Below are positions 35,101 to 42,324 of a DNA stretch of 46,837 nucleotides, piece by piece. The first letter of the stretch is position 1; the number at the start of each line of letters is the position of its first letter. The notes below the pieces were generated by a model. The model was not told where the DNA came from. It was given only the letters and a program-made list of their open reading frames with translations, and did not search any database. Made by a program: the position numbers and the translations under genes. This DNA comes from a candidate division WOR-3 bacterium (GTDB taxonomy: Bacteria > Hydrothermota > Hydrothermia > Hydrothermales > JAJRUZ01), in NCBI GenBank assembly GCA_039803925.1, contig JBDRZL010000017.1, positions 1-46,837 on the forward strand, written 5' to 3'.

Positions 35101-36134
35101 TTAAAAAGAATACTTTCACTTATAAGGGCACAGCCCCTTAATTCCTCATCAACCCTTTCAATTATTTCAAAACCTTTTCCCTTAATTTTTCCCATATCAG
35201 GTGTTAAAAGAAAAGAACAGGTTTCAAGATTGAATAGATCGTAAATTGCTATTAAGCCTTTATTAGAGAATTTTCCCTCTTCATTTAAAATTCTAAATCT
35301 TAAAAAGGGTAAAGAAGATTTAAATCTTACCTTTTTGTTTTCAAAAATAAATTTTCTTAAAGTTATATCATAGAACTGTGAAGCAATTTCACACATTCCA
35401 TATTCATTTATAACATAACTTTCATCAATGTTAAAAAATTCCTTATAAATCTTTATTAAATTTTTTTCCTTTAATAAAATCCTTTTAGTTTTCCATCCAC
35501 CTGTATCCATAATTCTCGAGCCTTCCTTTAAAAAAATTTTTTCATTATTTTCTTTTAAAAAAATTGCAAAATCATAAAGGGAAAGGGTTGTTCCAAGTAA
35601 TACTATTTTTTTCTTTTCTCTTTTCATTTTTTTAAGAGCATCCTTATAATCTTTTCTATCAAATACAAAATAAAAATTTTTTGAAAAATTTTTTGCAACA
35701 AGGGAAAGCATATAGGAAAGGGAGGAATTATTCCTCTTTTCAAAAGGTTCAAAAAATATATAAAAGTTAGTTTTTAAATCATCAGGCAAAACAAAATGTT
35801 TAAAGGAAATAAGGATACTTCTATTTATAAATTCAGTATCCACATAAAAGGATTTTGATCTTAAAAACTCACTTGTTCCAGATGAAAGGAAAATAACTCC
35901 TCCTTTTTCTTTAATTGACCTAACCTCATATTTTTTAAAGAATCTAACAGGCATTAAAGGAATATCCTCAAAATTTTTTACCTTGCTTTTATCCTTATTA
36001 AACCTATCACAGAATTTTTTATATACTTTGTTGTTATCATACTGAAATTTAAATACATCTAAAAAAATTTCCTCGTCAAAATCCATGTTATTTAAAGATT
36101 TTAAAATTTTTTCTTTTATAGAGAAGACTTTCAT
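35097..36134 (-). CDS. LuxE-family acyl-protein synthetase-like protein
   Basis: 345 aa. The adenylating-enzyme pattern of LuxE is clear: IPLMPVRFFKKYEVRS, the phosphate loop FLSSGTSE, LLGTTLSLYDFAIFL, SRIMDTGGWKTK and INEYGMCEIASQFYD. LuxE activates fatty acids and passes them to an internal Cys in luminous bacteria, but this genome segment has no lux genes. LuxE homologues without lux occur in surface-polysaccharide loci, which fits the neighbouring NeuA/NeuB. The acceptor is unknown. A TATAAT box shared with the divergent gene lies 5 nt before the ATG. Confidence 0.8.
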   Translation of the reverse strand: MKVFSIKEKILKSLNNMDFDEEIFLDVFKFQYDNNKVYKKFCDRFNKDKSKVKNFEDIPLMPVRFFKKYEVRSIKEKGGVIFLSSGTSEFLRSKSFYVDTEFINRSILISFKHFVLPDDLKTNFYIFFEPFEKRNNSSLSYMLSLVAKNFSKNFYFVFDRKDYKDALKKMKREKKKIVLLGTTLSLYDFAIFLKENNEKIFLKEGSRIMDTGGWKTKRILLKEKNLIKIYKEFFNIDESYVINEYGMCEIASQFYDITLRKFIFENKKVRFKSSLPFLRFRILNEEGKFSNKGLIAIYDLFNLETCSFLLTPDMGKIKGKGFEIIERVDEELRGCALISESILFN

Positions 36135-36139
36135 AATTA

Positions 36140-36147
36140 ATTATAAT
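36140..36147. promoter_or_regulatory. Overlapping divergent -10 boxes (ATTATAAT)
   Basis: TATAAT reads on the plus strand at 36142-36147, 7 nt before the GTG at 36155. It also reads on the minus strand at 36145-36140, 5 nt before the ATG at 36134. The one 8-nt box could serve two divergent, nearly leaderless transcripts. Confidence 0.55.
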
Positions 36148-36154
36148 ATATATT

Positions 36155-36898
36155 GTGAAAGCAGGAATTATTGGATTTGGAAAAGTGGGAAGTTCCCTCT
36201 ATGACCTTTTGAGGGAAAAATCTTTTAAGGTAAATATATTTTCAGTAACAAAGGGAAAAGGAAATTTAAAAGATTTAGTTATAAATTCAGATTTAATTTT
36301 CATAACTGTTAAGGACGATCTTATTCCTTTAAGGGTTAAAGAAATAAGTAAAATAAAAGGGATTAAAGGAAAACACTTTATTCATCTTTCAGGTGCAACA
36401 CCTTTATCAATTCTTGAGCCTTTAAAGAAAAAGGGAAATTTTATAGGTAAACTTCATCCAATCCAAACTTTTCCTGAAAGAAGTAAAGAAAGTTTTAAAA
36501 ATATATACGCAACTTTTTCAGGAAATGAAGAAACTTATAAAATCTTAAAAAAAATTTTCTCAAGGGATTTCAAAATAATAAAAATGGAGGATAAAGAGCA
36601 GATTTTGATTCACATTGCCTGTGTTTTTGCCTCAAATTTTTCTGTATATTCAATTTTAAAGGCAGAGGAAATCCTTGAAAGTTTAAAATTGAAAAGAGAA
36701 ATTTTAAAACCAATAATAAATGCATCCTTTAAAAATGTCCTTTCAAAAGGAGCAAAAAACTCTTTAACAGGTCCTGCAAGAAGAAAGGATTTAAAAACAA
36801 TAAAACTTCACAGGAAAATATTAAAAAATTTTAAAAAAGATTTATACAAGATTTATAATTATTTAACAGAGAAAATTTTAAATGAAAGAAACTTATAA
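36155..36898 (+). CDS. DUF2520/Rossmann-like NAD(P)-binding protein
   Basis: 247 aa, GTG start. The N-terminal Rossmann fold opens KAGIIGFGKVGSSL (GxGxxG). FITVKDDLIP, HFIHLSGATPLSIL and GKLHPIQTFPE are typical of the DUF2520 family, whose C-terminal helical domain (about 130-245) resembles ketopantoate-reductase-like dimerisation domains. Substrate unknown; homologues often lie near pantothenate genes, but none is seen here. It overlaps the cNMP-binding gene by 17 nt. Confidence 0.85.
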   Translation: MKAGIIGFGKVGSSLYDLLREKSFKVNIFSVTKGKGNLKDLVINSDLIFITVKDDLIPLRVKEISKIKGIKGKHFIHLSGATPLSILEPLKKKGNFIGKLHPIQTFPERSKESFKNIYATFSGNEETYKILKKIFSRDFKIIKMEDKEQILIHIACVFASNFSVYSILKAEEILESLKLKREILKPIINASFKNVLSKGAKNSLTGPARRKDLKTIKLHRKILKNFKKDLYKIYNYLTEKILNERNL

Positions 36899-37394
36899 AA
36901 ATTTCCTTTTAAATCACCCCTTACTTAAAGGTATAGGTGAAAAGGGGATAGATAGTATTTCTTCAATTGCGTCTTTTATATATCTTAAAAAGGGCGAAAT
37001 ACTTTTCAAGGAAGGTTCAGAAGGAGAGGATTTATATATAATTGTTGAAGGTGAAGCTGAAATTTTAAAGGGAAAAGAACTTGTGAAAATTGCAGAGTTA
37101 AAGGAAGGAGCAATAATAGGTGAGCTTTCTTTTCTTTTAAAGAGTGGAAGAACAGCAACTTTAAGAGCAAGTAAGGATTCAATTTTTTTTAGAATTGATG
37201 GGAAACTTCTTGAGGAAAAAATTTTAAAAGGAGAAAAACCTTACATTGAGATTTTATTTTCAATATCAAGAATTATAGCAGAAAGGTTAAGCAACATGAA
37301 TCTTATTGTATCTGAATATTTAAAAAAAGATAAAATAGAAAAAGATGAACTTAATCAGTTAAAAGAAAATTTAAAAGAGGGTTTTATTTTTTAA
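36882..37394 (+). CDS. Cyclic-nucleotide-binding-domain protein without DNA-binding domain
   Basis: 170 aa. Residues 10-125 form a cNMP-binding beta-roll: FIYLKKGEILFKEGSEGEDLYIIVEGEAEI, then GAIIGELSFLLKSGRTATLRA with the phosphate-binding-cassette pattern GELSxL...RTAT. The C-terminus is a helix (140-170) with no helix-turn-helix, so it is not a CRP-type transcription factor. It may be a small ligand sensor for the neighbouring DUF2520 or JAMM protein. Close packing (2 nt to the next gene) indicates an operon. Confidence 0.85.
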   Translation: MKETYKNFLLNHPLLKGIGEKGIDSISSIASFIYLKKGEILFKEGSEGEDLYIIVEGEAEILKGKELVKIAELKEGAIIGELSFLLKSGRTATLRASKDSIFFRIDGKLLEEKILKGEKPYIEILFSISRIIAERLSNMNLIVSEYLKKDKIEKDELNQLKENLKEGFIF

Positions 37395-37396
37395 CT

Positions 37397-37933
37397 ATGA
37401 ATTTATCACCAGATGTTATTATTTTGAAATCGCCAGCTTTCCTTGAAATGATACTTGCCTCAGCAGAATCTTATCACTATGAATGTTATGGTCTTATACT
37501 TGGTTATTTTAATAATAGGGAAATAATTGTTGAGGATGCGCAGGTTTTACAGATTGTAAAAAAGTCTCCTTACAGTGTTGCGCCTATAGCAAAGAGGGAA
37601 AAAAGAATAATTCAATTAATTAATTCCTTAAAAATTGAAAATCTTAAAGTTATAGGAGATTTTCATTCCCATCCAATGGTTGGAGGAATAAAGGGAAAAT
37701 CTTCTCCTTCAGGTGATGATATTCTGGATATGGAAGTAGGTAAAGTATACATTATAGTTTCAGTTAATGAAAGTAAAAGAGAAAGAGCCTGGTCTTATAG
37801 TATAAAAAGAAAAATTTTAAGGGGTTCAATTTTCAATTTTAGCTTTGAAATTTCCGGTTATTATTGTCATAAAAATTTGAGTTATAAAAAACTACATATA
37901 AACTGTCCTTTTCTTATGGCAATTAATACTTAA
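37397..37933 (+). CDS. JAMM/MPN-domain metalloprotease-like protein
   Basis: 178 aa. The JAMM zinc motif is complete: Glu in YECYGLILG near residue 29, then DFHSHP near 90, and SPSGDD about twelve residues on (HxHx(10-12)SxxD). Such proteins cleave isopeptide-like bonds or process ubiquitin-like and sulfur-carrier proteins in bacteria. No small ubiquitin-like, E1 or ThiS/MoaD gene is beside it, so the substrate is unknown. No signal peptide. The last ~30 residues, with some Cys and His (YYCHKNLSYKKLHINC), are unlike the family core. Confidence 0.8.
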   Translation: MNLSPDVIILKSPAFLEMILASAESYHYECYGLILGYFNNREIIVEDAQVLQIVKKSPYSVAPIAKREKRIIQLINSLKIENLKVIGDFHSHPMVGGIKGKSSPSGDDILDMEVGKVYIIVSVNESKRERAWSYSIKRKILRGSIFNFSFEISGYYCHKNLSYKKLHINCPFLMAINT

Positions 37934-37934
37934 A

Positions 37935-40118
37935 ATGATTTTGTTTAAAATTCTTATAGCCTTTTCAAGTATTTCTGGAAGGGTGATAGATAAAAAAACA
38001 AGTGAATCTCTTCCTTTTGTTTTTGTTTATATAAAGGATTTAAATAAAGGAACACTTACAGATGAAAGGGGTTTTTATGTTATTTCAAAATTAAAAGAAG
38101 GAAAATATCTTTTATGTTTTAAAATTGTTGGTTATGAGGAAAAATGTTTAGAAGTGGAATTGAGGGAAGGAGAGAATAAAATTTTAAATGTTGAGCTAAA
38201 TCAGATTGAAATAGAAATTGAAAAAATTATCATTTATTCAAGAAAAAAGGAATTTGAAGAGGAAAGGGCTTCTGCCGTAAAAAGGGAAACAGAAATTTTA
38301 AAGAGACTTCCAAAATTTATTGAAGGAGATCTTTTAAGAACAGTTTCCACCTTACCTGGTGTGGTTCAGGTAACAGATTTATCAGGCAGGTTCTCTGTTA
38401 GAGGAGGTTCTCCTCAGGAAAATTTAACACTTATTGATGAAATTCCCCTTTATAACCCCTATCATCTCGGTGGAATTTTCTCGGTTTTTGATCTTTCAGC
38501 ACTTTCAAGGTATGAATTTTACAGGGGAGCTTATGGGGCTCAATTTGGAAATGCTTTATCCTCGCTTTTATATGCTGAAATAAAACCTTATAATTCAGAA
38601 AAAATAAATCTTGAATTAGCTTTAAGTTTTTTATCTTTCCGCCTTTTAAATGAAGGAAAACTTTTTAAGGGAAATTACCTTGTTTTTTTGAGAAGAACCT
38701 ATTTTGATAAATATATTTCTTTGATAAACAGGGATTTTGAATTTCCCTATCATTTTTTTGATATTTTATCTTCCTATCAGATTGAAAAATCACCCTCTTT
38801 AAGATTTAAATTCTCCTACATTACAAGTAGAGATTTATTTTATCAGAAAAAAGATGAAATCCTTTTAAAATGGGGAAATGATGGTTTTTCCTTTAGAACT
38901 TTTTATATACATAGAAAAAACTTTCATGAAATAAATTTATTTTTCTCTTCTTTTTTCAGTTATTTTAAAATAGGAGAGTTTATTTCCCTCTGGAATCCTG
39001 TTTCCATAGCTGGTTTAAAATGGAAGGGAGAGTTTAAGGGAAGTTTTGATAAAACTTTTGGTTTTGAATATGAGAATCTAAATGGAAAATTTCAGAATGA
39101 TATTTTTGGTATTAAACAACTTGATAAAGGAAATCCTCACATCCTTTCTTTCTTTTCTGAATTAAATTTCAAAGTAAATAATTTAAGAATTAATCCGGGT
39201 TTAAGGACAAATTATTTTTATTTAAGAATCAAGGAAACACCTGAGAGAAATGCTAAAAGTTTTAGAATTGAACCAAGGATTAATTTAAAATATTTTCTGA
39301 GAGAAAATCTTGCAATTAAATTTGCTTTTGGAGTTTTCAATCAGTATCTTATGGCTATCAATTTTTCAGAAGTTTTTGATCCCTTTTATTACTGGGTAAC
39401 AATTTTTGATGGTTATAGGCCAATGAATTCAAAACATTATATAACAGGAATTTCCTATTTGCCAGATTGGGGTAAAATTGATTTTGAAATCTTTTACAAG
39501 AAGTATGATTACATTCTTGACTATGAAATAAAAAACTATGACCCATTAAATCCTGATAAAACCTTGTTTTTAAAAGGGCAAGGAGAAAGTTACGGTTTTG
39601 ATTCTTTTATTGAAAAGACCTTTGGAAAATTAAATTTTAATTTAAGTTTGACAGTATTAAAGTCTCACGGAAAATTTGAAAAGGAAAACAAATATCATTC
39701 AATGAGGTGGGATAAAACCTTCAATTTTTCTTTAAGTTTATTTTATAAGTTAATATTCAATTTAGATCTGGGGTTAAATTTTTTATATACAACTGGTTCA
39801 CCCTTCACAGATGTTATTAAAAGGTATAGATTCTTTTATAATCCATATCCAGATAGATATCCAAAGGTTATATGGGATGAAATTGAATCCTATCCTTATA
39901 GTGTAAGGTTTCCACCTTATCACAGGCTTGATATTTCCCTTTCAAGGGATTTCAAAATAAAAAAAATTAAGGGCTTTTATTCCTTGAGTATAATAAATGT
40001 TTACAACAGAAAAAATGTATTTTTATATTATTATGATTATGATAAAGAACCACCTGTGAAACGAGAATTATATCAAATTCCCTTTGTTCCAAGTTTTGAA
40101 ATAAAAATTATTTTTTAG
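37935..40118 (+). CDS. TonB-dependent outer-membrane receptor with carboxypeptidase-D-like domain
   Basis: 727 aa. A short export signal (ILFKILIAFSSIS) precedes a carboxypeptidase regulatory-like domain (about 14-95: SGRVIDKKTSESLPFVFVYI, TDERGFYVI). The plug (about 115-215) includes TLPGVVQVTDLSGRFSVRGG and GGIFSVFDLSALSRYEFYRG, and a barrel runs to residue 727. The barrel is on the short side. It imports an unknown substrate with TonB energy. The DUF4249 lipoprotein gene follows with no gap, a pairing known from Bacteroidetes receptors. Confidence 0.88.
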   Translation: MILFKILIAFSSISGRVIDKKTSESLPFVFVYIKDLNKGTLTDERGFYVISKLKEGKYLLCFKIVGYEEKCLEVELREGENKILNVELNQIEIEIEKIIIYSRKKEFEEERASAVKRETEILKRLPKFIEGDLLRTVSTLPGVVQVTDLSGRFSVRGGSPQENLTLIDEIPLYNPYHLGGIFSVFDLSALSRYEFYRGAYGAQFGNALSSLLYAEIKPYNSEKINLELALSFLSFRLLNEGKLFKGNYLVFLRRTYFDKYISLINRDFEFPYHFFDILSSYQIEKSPSLRFKFSYITSRDLFYQKKDEILLKWGNDGFSFRTFYIHRKNFHEINLFFSSFFSYFKIGEFISLWNPVSIAGLKWKGEFKGSFDKTFGFEYENLNGKFQNDIFGIKQLDKGNPHILSFFSELNFKVNNLRINPGLRTNYFYLRIKETPERNAKSFRIEPRINLKYFLRENLAIKFAFGVFNQYLMAINFSEVFDPFYYWVTIFDGYRPMNSKHYITGISYLPDWGKIDFEIFYKKYDYILDYEIKNYDPLNPDKTLFLKGQGESYGFDSFIEKTFGKLNFNLSLTVLKSHGKFEKENKYHSMRWDKTFNFSLSLFYKLIFNLDLGLNFLYTTGSPFTDVIKRYRFFYNPYPDRYPKVIWDEIESYPYSVRFPPYHRLDISLSRDFKIKKIKGFYSLSIINVYNRKNVFLYYYDYDKEPPVKRELYQIPFVPSFEIKIIF

Positions 40119-40832
40119 ATGAAAAGATTAAAAATTTTTCTTTTGACTTTAATTTTTATTTCCTGTAAAAAAGAAATAGAGAAGGTGATTATTCCGGATT
40201 ACATTGTTTGGTGTGTATTAAAGTCAAGTAAAAAATTTGAAGAGCAGATTGTTTTTGTTGATAGGTTATATAGTCCAGATGAAGTTCCATCACAAGGTGT
40301 TTCCGGGTGTTCTGTTAAAATAAAATTTGGGGGTAAAGAATATTTATTTAAAGAAAAAATAGTTAGTGACATAGATTCAAATGAATATCTTGTATATTAT
40401 GATACTTTTTATGTTCCCTCAGGTATAGATTGTACCCTTAAAATTAAGTTTCCTGATTCAAGGGAGCTTATCAAGGTTACAAAGGTTCCAACTGATTTTG
40501 ATATAATTTATCCCATTTACGATACGATTTATGTTCCTTCTAACAATTTACTTATATGGAATAAAAGTGAAGGAGCGAAATTTTATGTTATTTATTTAGA
40601 GAATACTAAAGATTCCTTTTTTACATTTTTTTCACCTGACACCTTTTTTGATCTTTTCAGAAGGGGAAGTGCATTTAGATCTGAAGGTATTTACGAGGTT
40701 TATGTTAGGGCTGAAAATGAAGATCTTTATTACTGGAATTTAAACAGGAGTGATAGGATAGAGGAAGAGTGGGTAAAGGGTGTTTTTGGAGCATATGTAG
40801 AAAGAAGAAAAAGTTTTTATATAAAGAAATAA
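40119..40832 (+). CDS. DUF4249-like outer-membrane lipoprotein
   Basis: 237 aa. The lipobox is clear: MKRLKIFLLTLIFISC, with Cys16 lipidated. The remainder is a set of strands with an Ig-like flavour (VVWCVL-type start, VSGCSVKIKFGGKEYLF, YYDTFYVPSGIDCTLKIKFPDSRELIKVTKVP), matching DUF4249 lipoproteins that sit next to TonB-dependent receptors. It starts directly after the receptor stop, so the two form a transport pair. Confidence 0.75.
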   Translation: MKRLKIFLLTLIFISCKKEIEKVIIPDYIVWCVLKSSKKFEEQIVFVDRLYSPDEVPSQGVSGCSVKIKFGGKEYLFKEKIVSDIDSNEYLVYYDTFYVPSGIDCTLKIKFPDSRELIKVTKVPTDFDIIYPIYDTIYVPSNNLLIWNKSEGAKFYVIYLENTKDSFFTFFSPDTFFDLFRRGSAFRSEGIYEVYVRAENEDLYYWNLNRSDRIEEEWVKGVFGAYVERRKSFYIKK

Positions 40833-40852
40833 ATTATTCCTCTTTCTTTTTT
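40823..40852 (+). terminator. Possible terminator between convergent genes
   Basis: AAAGAAA (40823-40829) pairs with TTTCTTT (40843-40849), then a T run. It lies over the two convergent stop codons. Weak AT stem. Confidence 0.35.
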
Positions 40853-41550
40853 AAAAGGTAAATAGAATAAAATGCCATAAGTAAACCAACAATCCCATGG
40901 GTAATATAGGCTAAGGCATTATTTATATAATTAAGAAGAGGAATAAATATAACTTCTATAATTCCAAGAATATAAAAAAATGGAAGAACAAATCCTGTAA
41001 CAAAAAGACCCATTCCGGTTGTGTAGCTATAAAGGGGATTGACAATTTTATTTATATCTTCTCCAAGAACATTATAAAAAAGAAAAATATTAAATATAAT
41101 TCCAGCAAAGGCAAATCCCCAGAAAATGCCTATTTTAGGAATTACACTTAATTTTGAATTGAGAGGTTTATAAGTTTTTCTTTTAATTCCTATGTAGTAG
41201 TTCATGTAATAACCAAAGGTAACAAGAATTCCAATAAAAATTGCAGAAATATATAGGGGTATTCCAAGTTTTGGAATTATAAAGAAATAGATTATAGAAA
41301 AGATTCCCCATATTAAAATAGAGAAAATTATGCCTGAAACATGAATTGTAGAGAAAAAGAAGGCAAGAGGCAAAAGATAAAACCATAAAATGTATTTTTC
41401 TGTTATAAGAGTTATAAAAACACAAGTTGAAATATAAAACCCGAATATTATCATGTATATAGCAAAGTGTTTAATTTCTTTTTTAGCTCTCTGAGAGATA
41501 TATTTAAGTATATCTATGGTTTCAAGGATTTCTTCAATTTCTTTTTTCAT
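40834..41550 (-). CDS. Multi-pass membrane protein of unknown function
   Basis: 238 aa with about seven predicted membrane segments (roughly 22-42, 45-63, 66-82, 84-104, 135-158, 180-203, 210-232). The N-terminal 20 residues are charged and helical. No family recognised. It is the last gene of a three-gene unit with a 55-aa membrane protein and a winged-helix regulator. The 33-nt gap to the regulator gene carries a GGTTCAAATCC motif instead of a Shine-Dalgarno. It may be the effector or sensor controlled by the regulator. Confidence 0.7.
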   Translation of the reverse strand: MKKEIEEILETIDILKYISQRAKKEIKHFAIYMIIFGFYISTCVFITLITEKYILWFYLLPLAFFFSTIHVSGIIFSILIWGIFSIIYFFIIPKLGIPLYISAIFIGILVTFGYYMNYYIGIKRKTYKPLNSKLSVIPKIGIFWGFAFAGIIFNIFLFYNVLGEDINKIVNPLYSYTTGMGLFVTGFVLPFFYILGIIEVIFIPLLNYINNALAYITHGIVGLLMAFYSIYLLKKKEE

Positions 41551-41572
41551 ATTTTATATAAAAATTTAAGGG

Positions 41573-41583
41573 GGATTTGAACC
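41573..41583 (-). promoter_or_regulatory. Leader motif GGTTCAAATCC, copy 3
   Basis: Minus strand, directly after the regulator's TAG (41586-41584) and 22 nt before the ATG of the membrane gene. With flanking bases it reads GGGTTCAAATCCCC, so a 3-bp stem can close the T-loop-like 7-nt loop. Confidence 0.6.
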
Positions 41584-41877
41584 CTATTTTATTTCTTTTA
41601 AAATTTTCTTTAGCTTATCAAGGTAATCTAAAAGTTTATTTTTACCTGAATCAGATAATTTATAAAAAGTTTTTGGTCTTCTGCCCACAAAAGTTTTTTT
41701 AACTTCAATTAATTTATTATCTTCAAGCACCCTCAAATGGGAGGAAAGGTTTCCTTCAGTAGTATCAGTAATTTTTTTGAGTGTTGAAAAATCTACTTCT
41801 TTATTCTGCAGAAGATAAATGAGTATTGAAAGCCTTGTTTTTTCATGAATTATTGGGTCAAGTTCTTTGAATTTCAT
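41584..41877 (-). CDS. Winged-helix transcriptional regulator (ArsR/MarR-like)
   Basis: 97 aa. The helix-turn-helix is readable as TLKKITDTTEGNLSSHLRVLEDNKLI, followed by a wing VKKTFVGRRPKTFYKLSDSGKNKL and a C-terminal dimer helix. Small regulators of this form usually repress their own operon. Its ATG overlaps the stop of the 55-aa gene (ATGA). An 18-bp perfect palindrome at the operon's predicted start site is the natural candidate operator. Confidence 0.85.
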   Translation of the reverse strand: MKFKELDPIIHEKTRLSILIYLLQNKEVDFSTLKKITDTTEGNLSSHLRVLEDNKLIEVKKTFVGRRPKTFYKLSDSGKNKLLDYLDKLKKILKEIK

Positions 41878-42041
41878 TTTTTAAGAAAATAGAGAATTCC
41901 CCAAAGTATAAAACCGAAACCCATACCTATAGAAGAGCCTACAGCAACTTTTCCGAAAAGAAAGCCTATACCCAATCCGATAAAAAGAAAACCTAAAAAT
42001 ATCATGGGACCTGCACTTTTTAGTGATTTTTTATTTTCCAT
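41874..42041 (-). CDS. Small membrane protein, 55 aa
   Basis: ATG at 42041-42039 to TGA at 41876-41874, translationally coupled to the regulator gene (ATGA). After a short basic start (ENKKSLKSAGP) there are two Gly-rich membrane segments, MIFLGFLFIGLGIGFLFG (13-30) and SSIGMGFGFILWGILYFL (36-53), separated by a tight turn. No family recognised. Coding support is the continuous frame, the coupling, and the promoter and operator in front of it. Confidence 0.75.
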   Translation of the reverse strand: MENKKSLKSAGPMIFLGFLFIGLGIGFLFGKVAVGSSIGMGFGFILWGILYFLKK

Positions 42042-42064
42042 TTTTTAAAAATTTTTGTTTTACA

Positions 42065-42075
42065 GGATTTGAACC
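42065..42075 (-). promoter_or_regulatory. Leader motif GGTTCAAATCC, copy 4
   Basis: Minus strand, 23 nt before the ATG of the 55-aa gene, in the predicted leader downstream of the palindrome. No Shine-Dalgarno lies between the motif and the ATG. Confidence 0.6.
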
Positions 42076-42081
42076 TTTTAT

Positions 42082-42099
42082 TTACAAATTAATTTGTAA
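42082..42099. promoter_or_regulatory. 18-bp perfect palindrome, probable operator
   Basis: TTACAAATTAATTTGTAA is its own reverse complement. It begins 5 nt downstream of the -10 on the minus strand, so it covers the predicted transcription start. A repressor bound here would block the operon; the operon encodes a winged-helix protein. Confidence 0.75.
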
Positions 42100-42104
42100 T
42101 ATAA

Positions 42105-42133
42105 ATTATACTGTAAAAAAAATAAAATTTCAA
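42105..42133 (-). promoter_or_regulatory. Sigma-70-type promoter of the membrane protein/regulator operon
   Basis: Minus strand TTGAAA (42133-42128), 17-nt spacer, TATAAT (42110-42105). Start site expected near 42098, inside the palindrome. Confidence 0.75.
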
Positions 42134-42261
42134 GTTTTAAAAATATAATCTTTAAGCAACCTTCAGATCTCATTAAAATTAATTCTTTCAGACTGATAGT
42201 TAAATTAATCTTATCAATTTTTCCAATTTTTTTTTGAAATTTTCTTACCTCTCAAGCATTT

Positions 42262-42291
42262 TTGATAAAATTAACATGTTAATATTATAAT
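42262..42291 (+). promoter_or_regulatory. Sigma-70-type promoter with palindrome in the spacer
   Basis: TTGATA (42262-42267), 18-nt spacer, TATAAT (42286-42291). The spacer holds a 12-bp perfect palindrome, TTAACATGTTAA (42271-42282), a likely repressor site. A second TATAAT at 42308-42313, 11 nt before the ATG, could give a nearly leaderless transcript instead. Confidence 0.6.
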
Positions 42292-42324
42292 TTATTTTGA
42301 ATATTATTATAATTTGCTTTAAAT

